Origin: Cladobotryum mycophilum
Taxonomy: Eukaryota > Ascomycota > Sordariomycetes > Hypocreales > Hypocreaceae
DNA length: 64,000 nucleotides
Reading direction: 5' to 3'
Assembly (NCBI GenBank): GCA_036429605.1
Contig: CM071591.1
Span: 2,790,001 to 2,854,000, forward strand
The position numbers and the translations under genes were made by a program. A model generated the notes under the pieces. That model made no database searches. It was given only the letters and a program-made list of their open reading frames with translations, and was not told where the DNA came from. Of the stretch, positions 1 to 11,648 are shown in pieces (the first letter of the stretch is position 1; every line of letters begins with the position of its first letter).

Positions 1-18
1 GTCAGCGATGCAAGTATT

Positions 19-39
19 GGATGGATGGATGGATGGATG
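19..39. repeat. (ATGG)n microsatellite
   Basis: About five tandem copies of the tetranucleotide ATGG lie next to the left window edge. No coding context is seen. Confidence 0.9.
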
Positions 40-1668
40 TTTTCTCATCAGGAAGTAGACTGGCTGACAGCCACGGAAGCCTTGCACGCCCTAAACGCTC
101 CAGCTTGATAGTTGTGGTGATTGCCGAGACGGGTTCGCTTGCTAACTTGCAGCTGTGGCCGTTTATTAATAGGCGAAACGCGCATATACGCATACATTCA
201 AGGTAAATTACATACATCGATCCCCTATGCGAGGATGCAAGAGAGAGAGTTTCAGGGCCCTCGGGTCTCTAATTTTGGGGGTTGCCGATGCTGCTTCTGC
301 TTCTGCTTCCGCCTCTGCCTCTCTGTCTCTGCCGCTGCCGCCTGCGTCTGGGCATTGGGATTCGTGTCCCCATCCTCCCATGGAAGCCGAGAATAGCGTG
401 GCCACTAAAGCACACAAAAGCTTCTCGCTTTTCGATCCTTGGAGAGTCTCCACTGACCTCCGCGTCCTCAACCACTCATGACTCCGCAGACCCATGCTTT
501 CGGTCCTCCTGCACTCTCACACACACCACATCACTAACCATTGCCATTCAACCAACTACGGCGTAGGGTCACCACTTGTTTTCGGGACCAAGGGCTGTCT
601 TGTCTGTGTGCGAAAAAAAACGAAGGGCTGAGCTGGCATTCAACGTTCGCGATTGATCGGCACCGGATCTTCAGGTTCAGAGACACAATAGTGGGGAGCT
701 TGACAAGTTTCTTCCATTGCAAGCGAGAAACGAGAGACGAGAGAGGGGGAGGCGAATAACCCTTCCCCAAAACAAACTTGGAACAGCAAGAAAGACATCC
801 GAAGTTGTCTCGCCGTATTCCCAAACACCATCATCCCCACAACCCTTCGCAAACTCGGCATGTGTTGCGCGTCCGAACGGGGCGCCGTTGCTGAACGATT
901 GGTTCCCCCTCCGAGTATCCTTGGGCATGCATGACAAATGAATGATCCTGTTCCCTTTTTCTCTTTTCTTTCCTTTTCAATGAGGGAGTACATACTATGT
1001 ATGTAAGGGAAAGCCAAAAGGAAAAAAGCAACCGTGGGAAAAAGCAGAGTGACTAAAGGGGGGCAGCATACCATCCCGTTCATGCCGGATCTGTTTTTGT
1101 TTTTTTTGCCTTCTCGCAAAGGCAGCTCAACAATCCCATCCTTGCATCATCAAGGTAGGGCAAAGATGGGCAATGGACTGACAAACTAACGCTCCATAGA
1201 TTGCGCTCACCTCTCCGTTACGAGTTAGCATCACATTCCCTCCCCCAAGGAAAAAAAAGCCAATCCAATGTCCTGTCGTCCTTCCAGCTCCCTTTGCGGC
1301 GAGCCGGAAAGCCACTCGATACGTCGCATATGCATTACAAGGCATGACCATCTAAAAAACAAAAACAACAACAACAACATGCAGCTCGCAGCTGTACTGT
1401 ACTATACAAGTTGTTCTACTACCGTGGCCCAATTGAATGCCGCCATTTGCACGTCCGTGACCTGCCATGCCGCAGCCGGTCTAAGATATCTCACACGGGT
1501 CAAGCGAGCAAGCGAGCTTCAAATGAGATCTTAGGCTCTCTCGCTATGAGACGGCTGCTGCTATCTAGTATCTAATTATCCCTTCAGAGACACGGGATTC
1601 TGTTTTAGCCCCGTCCTTGATCTCGTCAAACGCAAGTAGGCCCTTTCCAGCCAATTCGACACTTTTCA

Positions 1669-1696
1669 ACCATGAACCATGAACCATGAACCATGG
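1669..1696. repeat. ATGAACC tandem repeat
   Basis: Three to four tandem copies of a 7-bp unit (ACCATGA in one phase) lie in intergenic sequence. Each copy contains an ATG, but no long frame follows. Confidence 0.85.
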
Positions 1697-3181
1697 CCAT
1701 TCCATTTCATCCCATCACACAAACTCTTACCCATCGCACCAACATCAGCCAACATTGCTTGTGCAAACAGCAGTGATCTTCATTTACCGTCCCGTGCCGC
1801 CTAGCTATGAGACCAGTAACACCGTCCATTGCAAAACAGTTCAATATCAAAAGTCTCGCAAAGGTCACATTTGCTTCATCTTGCCGACATCAAGCTTCTC
1901 CCGTCTCATCCGGACCAGCAAAAACGAGCACACTAAAACCAAAGAAACGTAGTATCCACCTCTATTTTTTGGAGGCCTTGAAATCTCCACAGAGCGCCGA
2001 TTACTACGGAAGGCGGAAAACGCCGTATCCGTTTTCCAAGTTTTAACCAGACAAAAGTGAAGTGGGCAAGAAGATGGCCGATCATTTATTGACCTCATCA
2101 TGCTTGAAATCATCTTGGCCAACGTAGGTACTGTATGTTGATCTAACGCCTCTCTCTCTCACCCACTCCATAACTCCAGCCCCCAAGTCTCACAAACGTG
2201 CAAAAAGGAAAAAGAGAAAGAAAAAAGGAAATCCAGTAAACTCGAAACACGGCCACGGCTCAAATTCCCAACACTAACGCATCCTGCAAGTCTTGGATCT
2301 CAAGAAAAAGCTTTTTTTTTTTTGGTTTTTGTCTCGCTGTTCTCCTGGCTGTCCCATCATCCATCCCTCTTCCTCCTCCCGAACTGCACGCCATCCTTGC
2401 TCATGCAATGTCTCAGGGGGTGGACGACCCATCCTACAAGTACTACATATCTTGTTTCCTTGGTGGCTGTGTTGTACTGATCGTCGCCGCAACCTGCGCG
2501 CGCTGAGCTGCAATCAAACAAAGCATATGACCCCCCAAATTGACCCAATCAACGTTTACATTCCCCAGATTTCTTTGTTTCTTGTCTGTCTCAAAGTAAG
2601 CCCTTGAAGCTACAAATGTTAGACCGACCGAGACAAACAAAGTTTTTTTTTGGGTTTGCTTTTGTGTTCAACAGTTTACGTGGTTGCGGCATTCCTTGCA
2701 TACCTAGACGTGTGCGTTGTTGTCTCGTATAGCCAAAAAAGGCCAGCGTCATCAAGCCTTGAAAAGAAAAAAGAAAAAAACGGGGTTTGCGTATCGCATG
2801 AGCAAGGTTCCACATTCATGCTATTACTCCACGCTGTTCCAAAGGAATCGATTGTGACCGTGTCTGGATATCCGTCGAACCCGTGGTGTTGCATCGATGG
2901 AGTTCAACGTGTGAAACTACATGTTGGACGACTTGTAACACTACCCTCCCTGAGCAATATCAAAGAATCACCTTGTTTTCTTGGACATGTGCGTCGAGAT
3001 AAGGCTCACAAAGGCTTGAAGAAACAATCAGAGTGTACGATATAAAATACCTCTAGAATAAAACATTAAAAAACCGTCCGGGTATTATGTATTTCTGTAC
3101 ACTTGATAAAAACACCCTTAATTCTACATGCTTCAAACGATTAAGTACGCCAGGTCACCCAAACTCCTTTCTACCCATTCA

Positions 3182-5724
3182 TTACCGATATACCGCTCTC
3201 CTGCCGTCATCAATGTACACAATCTCCTGTGTTGGCCTTCTGGGGCCTTCAATAAAGGCTATTTCTTCTGGTGCCCTTACTCCATGGGGTTCATTATATC
3301 GGTCCGCTGGCCGCACGCTGTACTCCCGGCGAGCATATGGTTGCTGCACAGATCCGCTGTACTCTCCCACGTACGTTGGGGCTCCTTCAGGATGGCGACT
3401 CTCTGGGTGTACACTCCCAACATATTCTCGAGCCGGCACTTCTGGTCGTACACTATGCATGCGTCCATAACTATGAGGAGCTTCAAATCGCACAGCTTCC
3501 GATGGTCTAAGGCTCGATGATCTTGAAACGTACTCCCTCGGTCTCTCTTCAATCGGTCTCCGATCATGTGGCGACATAATTCGAACATATTCTCCAGCGC
3601 CTACCGGCTGTGTTGAATACTCCCTGGGTCGGCTCTCTCGGTAATCATGAGGAACATATTCGGGTTGCGTTACATAGCGTCTTGCCACGGCATATGACGG
3701 CGGTGGTCTGGTATACACGACACCACCATCGTCATATGGCCCAGCTGCAGGGTGTCCTGACATGGCGCGGGGTGGTGGTACTCGCTCATATACGATTTCA
3801 GCCTCCCCAGGCCGAACTGGCGGGGCAACAGACTGCCTTATTGTAGGATGTAATGGCTCGATATACTCACGACCGTATGCGTCCACCACAATTCTGGTGG
3901 GTGGCGGTCTTGGAGGTACCACGAATGAATCGCCTTCCGGGCGTACGCTCAGACGAGGCCCCTCGAGAGGCTCGCGGTATACACGTGGGGGTTCCCGATA
4001 CGGATCGTTCACAATGACCTGCGAAACTGCTCTTGTAGGGTGAGCTTCTCTGGGAGAGTACTGATAGGATGGCGCACCAGGCGAGGGAGGTCGACGCATG
4101 TAGGCACCGCCTGATACTTGATGTTCGCCCACATATTCTCGGCCATATCTGGCTTCACCAACTACAGCTGTATTTACCGCTCGCGGGGGTTCTGCGATGG
4201 GACTCTCGTAGACTATGGGTGCTCGTCCGTCTCTATGAACGTGAGGTTGGTGTGGATCATATAAAGTATTCGTTACTGGTCTCGAATAGCTTGGTTCCGC
4301 TAGGCCAGGCTCGACAACCTGAGTCTGGGCCTGCCTTGGACGCTTGTTGGGTCGAGCATACGACGGAGCTGTTAGTGGTGAAGGTGACCGCGGCTCAGAT
4401 TTGATATGAGGACCGACTTCGGTCTCTGGCGCTTGCCGGTCGGCCTTTCTCTTCTTCTTTTTCCCCTCTTCTTGCTCGCGTCTCTCTCCCCTTGTGATGA
4501 CGTATCTGAACTTGTAGCGGTAGCAGGCTCATGTCTGAGTGCCATAATCTGCGCCGGTGTTCCCATGGCTGGACCTATGCCCGGACTGATAGGTATTGGT
4601 CCCCTGACTGCTAGCAAGGAAGTTTGGGTAGGATATGGAGCAGCGGGTAGCAAAGTACTACGATTCCTGACAAGAGGCGAAGGCGCAAGAGAATCATCCC
4701 CATGTTGAGGAGCAAGTGGTTCACCCTCTGGATTTCCCGAATCCACAGACCGGCTCTGCTCTCCGCTAGTAGTCTGCCCTTGCCCAGCTGACGAGTCACC
4801 TCCATCAACGTAGTTATTCAAACCAGGAACTATTATTCTACCCAGTTTGCTACCTGTATTGTTGGCTGGTGAGCCATGTTGCGGTTGATAGGCTGGTCGT
4901 GGGAGAAGTGCATCGTGATTATCTCGGCCGGATGATAGGAGATGATTACGGCTCGTTGGAGCACTCCGTGACGGCGTTTCTTGCTGTTGCGGTTTTGATG
5001 TGCCGAGCGCATGCGCCTCCTCTGATAGGTCTCGAATACGCGATGTTAGATTCGATTCTGGTGTATCGTGGTGCGAGGAGTAAAACGTATTGTCGTCGAA
5101 AGAATCACTTGCAGCTTCATTATTAGCAGTCAAGTCTTCATCAATAGGTAATGGTGTAGCAGTGGCTTCAACAATAGTCAGAGCTTTGGCAAGCACATCA
5201 GACAAATCGACAACAAAGGGCTCCGCTAATTGCCTGATTGCACGACGCTGCTCAATATCGTCTTTCAAAGCACGTTCAAGCCTTTGCCTCTGGAGTTGCA
5301 ACTCGGCCTTTATGAGTTCATCAGACTTTTCAAGCAGGATAGGATTTATCTCGGCGTGCCTGGAACCAAACGACCTTTGTACAGGCTGAGGGGCAGGGGA
5401 GGTATCAGTATCAGCAAAGGCACTCGGTTCCAGTTCTGGAGCGGTTGCGTTTGCATTTGCATTTGCAGACAATGATTGTTGATCCTTTGAAACTGCACCA
5501 TTTACGCCATTCTCGGATGGGCTGTTCGCTTGGTTGGGAATGCTCTGTGCCAGCGCCTTCAAGCCTGGTGGCAGTGAGATGGTTGGATGGTTCCCGGACA
5601 GAACCATATCGCGAAACCGCACAATCTTCTCATACTGCTGAATCTCGTGAATCTCTTTCTGTGTAAGCCTCTTCAGGGCATGGCCCTTGGCGGGTGGTGT
5701 CGGAGCAGCCTCCCCTTGCGCCAT
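3182..5724 (-). CDS. Uncharacterised fungal protein, probably nuclear; frame broken by a one-base deletion
   Basis: Function is not recognised. The start is the ATG at 5724 (MAQGEAAP...), chosen because the upstream extension of the open frame looks like 5' leader. With one base restored the product is about 847 residues without introns. Seen: a short N-terminal conserved-looking block (RLTQKEIHEIQQYEKIVRF), a predicted coiled coil near residues 130-170, a long Ser/Pro/Gln-rich middle, and a lysine-rich basic patch followed by IKSEPRSP, which fits a sumoylation consensus (psi-K-x-E). The C-terminal 350 residues are rich in Arg, Pro and Tyr, with many scattered REY tripeptides. The original frame stops at 4372. 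The C-terminal half continues in another frame to 3182, and the two join cleanly if one C is added to the run at 4488-4491. No intron signals fit the gap. A disordered nuclear or chromatin-associated protein is inference only. Confidence 0.72.
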
Positions 5725-6661
5725 GATGGCAAGCCGGTCAGTAGCAAAAGAAACGGACGTCGCGTCAACAAAAAAAACACTTTTTGCAAAACGCGATGCG
5801 TTTGATGTGCGCTGCCTAGACCCCAGAAAAATGTGGTTAAAAGCGACAGACGCGCTACTGCAATCAATGATCAAAGGATGCTATTGCCAGCCATGAATCA
5901 TGATGGGACGATGCGTTGGCGAAAAGACGTACGTATGGCGTCTTGATAGTTGATGGTTGAATTTTAGGCCCGAGTCGAGTTTCGAATCGAGTAAACTCGA
6001 GAGCGAATTTGGGCGGTGGGGGTGGCAGAATAATGCGGGTGCCTTCTGGATCCGGGTTTTGCAGGGGCTGCTTCAGGGCTCTCTATTGGCATTGCCTTTG
6101 TACACGCGCCACCCACGCTATGGCCTGCTCAAAGAAACCGGAACAATGCATCTAGATCACATTGGATTTTGTGTCGGTGCCATGTCCTTTCATTCATTCA
6201 TTGTACCGATGGATAGGTACTAATACTCAGTAGTACTTATAGTAGTAATGAAGGCATAAATGATTTCTAGTGAATTTCCATACCCTAAAATAAATGTCGT
6301 TTTAGCAAGGCAAATATTGCCATATTGGAAGTAAAGCTGTATTCATTCATTCATTCTCAGTAAAGTATTGATCATGGATTACTCAGCCCGTTAGAGTCAC
6401 TCGGGGACTTTTACAGCGACGTCGGCTTCTTGGCTTAGTGTCCACTGCTGTTTAAACGTCATTTTTATTTCGACTGTTTAGATCATACAAATTGGAGATC
6501 TATAAAGTATACTATATTATACTTCAGCCATCTCCTCCCATCTCTGTGGATCCTCAATTCACCATCTTTGATACTCCATCATCATCACGAGTCTTGGCCC
6601 ATTTCTCGAATCTCACAACCAAGCAGCTTACCATTTCCCCCACCTCAGCTCGGACTTCACG
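5725..6661. promoter_or_regulatory. Divergent intergenic region
   Basis: About 940 bp separate two divergently transcribed genes, so it should hold both promoters. The segment 6230-6540 is AT-rich with ATTCATTCATT repeats. No specific operator can be named. Confidence 0.45.
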
Positions 6662-7543
6662 ATGACAGTCACCAACGGAACAAAGACCGACAAACCGGTC
6701 CTATTCTTGTCTGCAAACCCCTCAAGCTTGTAGTATTTTGTTTGGTCACGTATTAACTTGTGAACAGCGATATCGACAATTGTCTTTACCCAAAAAGTGA
6801 GAGCTGACACTTATATGTTCGAGTCTTGACCCGTCTCTGATCGAATTACAGGCGCCAGGGTCCATGACCTCATGGCTGACTTGATTGACAAGTACTTTTC
6901 AGAACATCTCAGCCTCCCCTGGGATGAAGCCGTGAAACTTCACAAGGAATATTACACCAACTACGGTTTGGCCATTGAAGGTCTGGTGCGCCATCATCAA
7001 ATTGATCCTCTCGACTACAACACCAAAGTGGATGACGCCCTACCTTTGGAAGGCATCATCAAGCCAAACCCCGAACTGCGCCAACTCCTCGAGGATATTG
7101 ATAGGAGCAAGGTCACACTGTGGCTATTCACTAACGCCTATGTAAACCACGCCAAGAGGGTTGTCCGTCTGCTTGGAATAGAAGACTTGTTTGAGGGACT
7201 CACGTATTGCGATTATACGGAAAACCCCCTTGTCTGCAAGCCTCATCCGAACATGTACAAGAAAGGCATGCGTGAAGCTGGCATCGACAGAGTCGAGGAT
7301 TGCTTCTTCGTTGGTATGGCTTCGACATTATTATTCTGTTGCAGGTTTTGAGGCGGGACTGACTGTATTTCAGATGACTCTTACTCGAATTGCGTACAAG
7401 CCAAAGAATTTGGCTGGACAGCAGCACATCTTGTAGAGGAGGGTGTTCAGATTCCAAAAACTGCGGCGTCGCAGCATCAAATCCGACATTTACGTGAATT
7501 GCGACAGGTCTACCCGCAGTTCTTCAAATCATCCTCCGCCTAG
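6662..7543 (+). CDS. HAD-superfamily pyrimidine 5'-nucleotidase (Sdt1/Phm8-like)
   Basis: Predicted magnesium-dependent hydrolase that removes phosphate from pyrimidine nucleoside monophosphates, probably cytosolic. Exons: 6662-6708, 6768-6796, 6852-7313, 7374-7543, giving 235 residues, normal for the family. HAD motif I is split by intron 1 and reads FFDIDNCLYP (Asp17 nucleophile, Asp19). Motif II is LFTNAY, the motif III lysine is in CKPHPNMY, and motif IV is the DDSYSN acidic pair created across intron 3. Exon 2 is only 29 nt. Introns have canonical GT/AG ends and are 55-60 bp. The gene is convergent with Med21, 280 bp away. The family is clear; substrate preference among nucleotidase, phosphatase or UMP/CMP hydrolase cannot be read from sequence. 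Confidence 0.9.
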
Positions 7544-7823
7544 GTAGGACAATCAGCCGTGCCGAACCTCGAAATAGGAACGCCATAAAATGAATATACT
7601 GCTTAGAAAGGTCATGTGTAGTAGAACAGCTCTGGTTTTGAGAATCATGACCATAAAATAGAGATTTTGTATTAATACAGCCCCCAGTCCCTTGTCTTAG
7701 GTCTAAGCAACGAATGCTGTATGTTTGAGCTACCCAATTGCCCGAAACGCCTTGCTATGCAACCAGCCCAATATTGAATCGCAAAATACCCAGAAGCGAG
7801 ATTTTTGTCGATACAGGAGTGGA

Positions 7824-8345
7824 TCAGGGACGCCGTATACTTCGAATAACAGAATCCAGCTCAGCCAATATTTGGTCTCTCTCTCTAAGCGCTTCCTGTC
7901 GCTGAGCTTCGGCGGCTTTCAAATCCTCTTCCAGTTCCTTTATAGATCGCTCCTGGTCTTGCTCACTGTTGTCGAGTCCCGGCAAGGAAGAGATGAGGAC
8001 CTCGATTTGCTGTTCTTTGACAATGAGGTCTCGGGATAGCTCGACGAGACCTGCGCGGAACTCATCAGGTGGCAGTGGATCGACTATAGCTTCTGTTAGA
8101 ATGCCCTGACTTCAGGCGGCGGTGGTAGACAAACCCTCATTTAGAGACTGCTCTTGTTTAACGTCGCGAACCTTATCGCTTGGGCCAAGGGTTTCGAGAT
8201 CGTGTCGTTTATGGACAAAGTGCATACAGGCGACAAATTGTTGCGCCAGCTGAATGATACCGTTAGTGATGTTACGGCCAGCGGGGGAAGGCGATGGATG
8301 TACCTGATCGACTGCATCTTGCAGCTGGGTGAGTCTATCACTCAT
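7824..8345 (-). CDS. MED21: Mediator complex subunit 21 (Srb7)
   Basis: Subunit of the Mediator middle module, which links transcription activators to RNA polymerase II in the nucleus. Exons on the minus strand: 8345-8304, 8249-8135, 8092-7824, giving 141 residues, typical for Med21. The N-terminus MSDRLTQLQDAVDQ followed after intron 1 by LAQQFVACMHFVHKRHDLE is the diagnostic start of this family. The C-terminal half is a long charged helix (KEQQIEVLISSLPGL, then ERSIKELEEDLKAAEAQRQ), the coiled-coil arm that pairs with Med7. Intron 1 (54 bp) has a CTAAC branch site; intron 2 is short (42 bp) with a GTTTGT donor. It is head-to-head with SEC62 across about 440 bp, so shared promoter control is possible. 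Confidence 0.93.
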
Positions 8346-8788
8346 TGTGGCAGATAGCAAATGCTGTGATGAAATGGAAGCTTATGCTTGATGCGAGGCT
8401 ATTCGATAGCCTTGCGAATCGCGAAACAGCCCCACGGTAAGCTATGTCATTTTCATTAGTAGTACTGTGTGACACTGTGGACGGAACTGTATACACGGCC
8501 CTAGCAAAGCAAGCTTAGCAGGCCTGATAGCCCGGATTGCGGGTAATTAACAATCCGATAGACCAATGAAGTGAAAGTGAACACATTTACACATTACACA
8601 TCGCTGGTCGCTTCTAGAGTGTGCGACCAAAAAGTAATAGTAGGCCACATCAACCTTTGCATCAGCCTTTCTTTCTCACCAATCCCGCCATCCCGCGGTT
8701 TTTTTTGTATTTTATCTTCGCCTTCGCTCATTACAGTTCTTGTTTCTTCAATCTTTCAACAAACTTGCTTATTGAACCCCGAATCGCA
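8346..8788. promoter_or_regulatory. Bidirectional promoter region, MED21 / SEC62
   Basis: The 443-bp spacer between two divergent start codons must hold both promoters. The SEC62 side is CT-rich (TTTCTTTCTCACC, then TCTTGTTTCTTC) close to the ATG, a usual fungal core-promoter style. No specific factor site is claimed. Confidence 0.5.
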
Positions 8789-10083
8789 ATGTCAACTCCG
8801 CCGCCGCAACCTCCTGCTGGTGGCTTTGGGCCACCACCTGGAATGGTCTTCCAGGGTCCACAGCCCACTCCCGAGCAGATCCAGGAGATCCAACGGAGAA
8901 TCGCTGAGGATGCTCAGAAGGCCGGCATGTCAGTGCCCGAGTTTATCGAGCACATCAAGAGGCAACAGATGGAACGAATGCGCCAAATGCAAATGGCGCA
9001 ACAGCAGCAGCAACAGCAGCACGTCCATGGTCCGAATTGTAACCACGACCACGACCATGATCACGGCCACAGTCACCCTCATCCCCACCAACATGGCGGC
9101 GGCCAGGCGCAACCTATTACACCAGGGCCCCCAAAACCTGAGGGTCTTGCTATGGCCAAGTTTTTGCGCGGCCAGGACCTGAAGCCACGTACCTGTATTC
9201 TGAATGGCGAGCGCAAAGACATGTTCAAGGGTATGTGCTTCAGGCGCTCAAAGCACAATCATTTATAACTAACATCGCAAACAGTCAAGCGCGCCCTGCG
9301 AGCACTGCAGTCCCCCGCCTACGAGAAGGCCCGCAAGAAGAATCCCCTTCTACCAGAAGTCACCGACCGAGCATCTCTCGAGAATGCGTTTAAACTCCTG
9401 CCCCTCAGTATGCTTGCGCTCCGAGTTTCCAAGGTTGAGGCTCAGCTAGGAGAAAACGGCAAGAAGCCTAAGCGTGTCAAGGGTCAATGGACTGTCAGAA
9501 TCGAGCAGCAGCAAGAAGCCCAGGACGAAATGTACTACGCATGGCTCTGGGAGGGCAGTCAGGTCATGCGCCAAGTCTATGCTGCGCTCGCTCTTGTCGT
9601 CATCTTCATCGTTGTCCTGTACCCCCTTTGGCCGTTGGTGCTTCGACAGGGAGTCTATTATCTCAGTTGGGGCATGTTGGGTCTCCTGGGTCTGTTCTTT
9701 GCGATGGCCATTTTCCGTGTTATTCTGTTCTGTGTCACATACTTCCTCGTAGCCCCCGGACTTTGGCTTTACCCCAACCTTTGGGAGGACGTTTCTTTCA
9801 TGGACAGTTTCAGACCCGTGTGGGCTTGGCATCAGGTTAGTTGCAGTCCAAAGTTCTCCCACGCATCACTATGCTGACAAATTCACAGACCGAGAAGCCC
9901 AAGAAGAAGAAGAAGGCCAAGGCTGTTGCAGCTGGCGCCAACGCTACCATGGCTGCGGCTACCGGACAGATCGCACCAACTACCGCAACAACTACAGGCA
10001 CAGACACCCAGGTCAACACTGAAGGTCTCCAACAACGGCACTATGAAGCACCAAAAGTGGAGGAGCTGGCTGATGACGAATGA
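8789..10083 (+). CDS. SEC62: ER protein translocation subunit Sec62
   Basis: Component of the Sec62/Sec63 complex that drives post-translational import of secretory proteins through the Sec61 channel at the ER membrane. Exons: 8789-9230, 9285-9835, 9889-10083, giving 395 residues. The N-terminus is Pro/Gln-rich with a Gln run (about residues 71-77) and a His/Asp-rich stretch (about 86-103). It is followed by the conserved cytosolic block AMAKFLRGQDLKPRTCILNG and KRALRALQSPAYEKA. Two membrane segments follow (VYAALALVVIFIVVLYPLW and a second ending FCVTYFLVAPGLWLYPNLW), then a lysine-rich C-terminal tail (KPKKKKKAKA). Introns of 54 and 53 bp are canonical. It is convergent with the RNase T2 gene (241 bp gap). 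The family call is secure. Confidence 0.95.
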
Positions 10084-10324
10084 GTGGGAAATATGGAATG
10101 ACAGGGTTAATGGAGTATTCATGGCGGGTTTAATTATTTGAGAGAGCTCGATATCGGAAAGTCTGTGGGTCGGACAAGATAGAGTTGCGTCGAGTTTTGC
10201 TACGTCGGCGAACAAAAAGGAATTTTATTGGCACATTAGATTTATTTGCTTTCTTTCTACTCGTCATTCTTGACATTATGGACATGATCCTCCTGGTACA
10301 TCTTTTTGCATCCCCATACAGTAC

Positions 10325-11648
10325 TCATTTCTCACTTCCGTGAGCGCGCTCATAATACCAGATAGCACCAGGAGCCTTGGCGCAACTCGTCAACGTACCC
10401 GCCGCAACATCGGCCGGAATGCGGAGACCCTGCTGGCGCTGAGAGGCACCAAAGACGTGGTAATAGTACCACACCTCGTTGAGCTGGGTGCGTCCGTTAT
10501 CGAGCGAGCCCTTGCCGGCGGCGGTCTCGTTGTACTTGGGCCCTCCGCAGCCGAGGTAGGGAGCGACGCCGAAGCCACGGGTCAGGGCGCCCTGGATGTC
10601 CGAGAGGGAGTAGGCGGTGGCATTGGAGGGGCGGATGTTGGCGGCGGAGAGCCAGCCCCAGGTTGGGTGGACTTTGAAGTACCCGATGACGGTCTCGAAG
10701 AAGTTGAAGAGGTCGTCGTGCTCGGCGGCTTTGGGGCCGTAGCACTCCTTCTGGAAGGTGGAGTAGCAGGTGGCGTGCTTGGAGAACTCGTGCGCCCAGA
10801 GGATCCAGTTGGGGTCGTTTTGGTTGATCCAGTACTTGTTCATGTAGGCCAGCAGGTCCATCTTGCCGTACGGCTCGAAGAATGTGTCAATGGAGGGGCC
10901 GGTGTAAGGGGGGACGGGTGTTCCGGTTGGTGTACCGTCTGTGGTGTTGGGCGCGGGCTTGGGATCATATTGGCGGCTATAGATGTCATTAGTCCATCTG
11001 GAGAGGGCAAATATAGGAGGTTTTTTGAGAAGAGGGAGGGCAATAATGTTGTTATCATGACTAACCTCAAATCGCAGTATTGAGTGTACGATCCATTGCA
11101 AAAGTCTAGCCATGGCAAGCGTCAGCCTTCCAATATTCAAAGCACGGACAGGAGTAGTTAAAAAAAAGATTGCCCATCTCAGTCTTACCAGGCCAGAGAC
11201 CGTGGATGGTCCAAGAATCTTGAGGGAGAACCTGTCCCTTTGCCTCCAAGCCAGTATAAGTGCTCCAGAACTGGGTTTGAAGCTGCAACAAAAAAAACGA
11301 CCATTTAGCGGTTAACAAGATCTATGTTACATATACATGTGTGTTTTTCATTTTCATGGGGACAAAAAACTCACGATTAACCCGCCAAAGGTCTCGACGC
11401 AGCAGGTATCGACCTTGTCAGGCACAGCTTCGCAGGAGCACGACAGCACGGGTTCAGCTGCAAGGCGTTGGTTGGGCATTAGCAATTTTGAACTTTTCGA
11501 GGGGCATCATTCTTGGTTTCGAGCTTTTGTCGCAAAACATACCCAGCACGCATGTGTGGTTATCTGGAGTGATGCCGGGATATAATCCAGCAGCGGCAAG
11601 CTGCACACTCGCAGCAAGCGACAGGACAGCCAAACCACTTCGATACAT
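10325..11648 (-). CDS. Secreted ribonuclease T2
   Basis: Predicted extracellular or vacuolar RNase of the T2 family, cleaving single-stranded RNA through a 2',3'-cyclic phosphate. Exons (minus): 11648-11543, 11457-11375, 11282-11189, 11105-11066, 10976-10325; 324 residues. An N-terminal signal peptide (about residues 1-20, ending AAA) is followed by a cysteine-rich start (SCSCEAVPDKVDTCC). The two catalytic segments are present: CAS I as DSWTIHGLWP and CAS II as WAHEFSKHATCYS, each carrying an active-site histidine. CAS II has Ala where many members have Gly (HATC instead of HGTC). The C-terminal part keeps paired cysteines (YLGCGG, LTSCAKAP). All exon joins keep frame, and the 40-nt exon 4 supplies FCNGSYTQYCD. 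I am sure of the family; the biological role (nutrition, stress or secreted effector-like) is open. Confidence 0.93.

Larger units (their letters stand above)
1..3181. other. Intergenic region, no supportable gene
   Basis: I see no open frame here with a recognisable domain, protein-like composition or sensible splice structure. The longest open frames, such as one of about 159 codons at 640-1119 on the minus strand, have low-complexity or UTR-like composition. The stretch holds simple repeats: (ATGG)n at 19-39, a CTGCTT/CTGCC-rich pyrimidine run at about 290-340, and ATGAACC repeats at 1669-1696. It also has several poly-A/T runs. The segment nearest 3181 is the 3' flank of the minus-strand gene that follows. 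Confidence 0.6.

Noticed and set aside
640..1119. 159-codon minus-strand open frame
   Set aside because: No domain or family-like motif, poly-T/poly-A derived residues, overlapping frames equally open.
10340..11083. 247-codon plus-strand open frame, Gly/Val/Glu-rich
   Set aside because: Shadow of the RNase T2 exon on the other strand.
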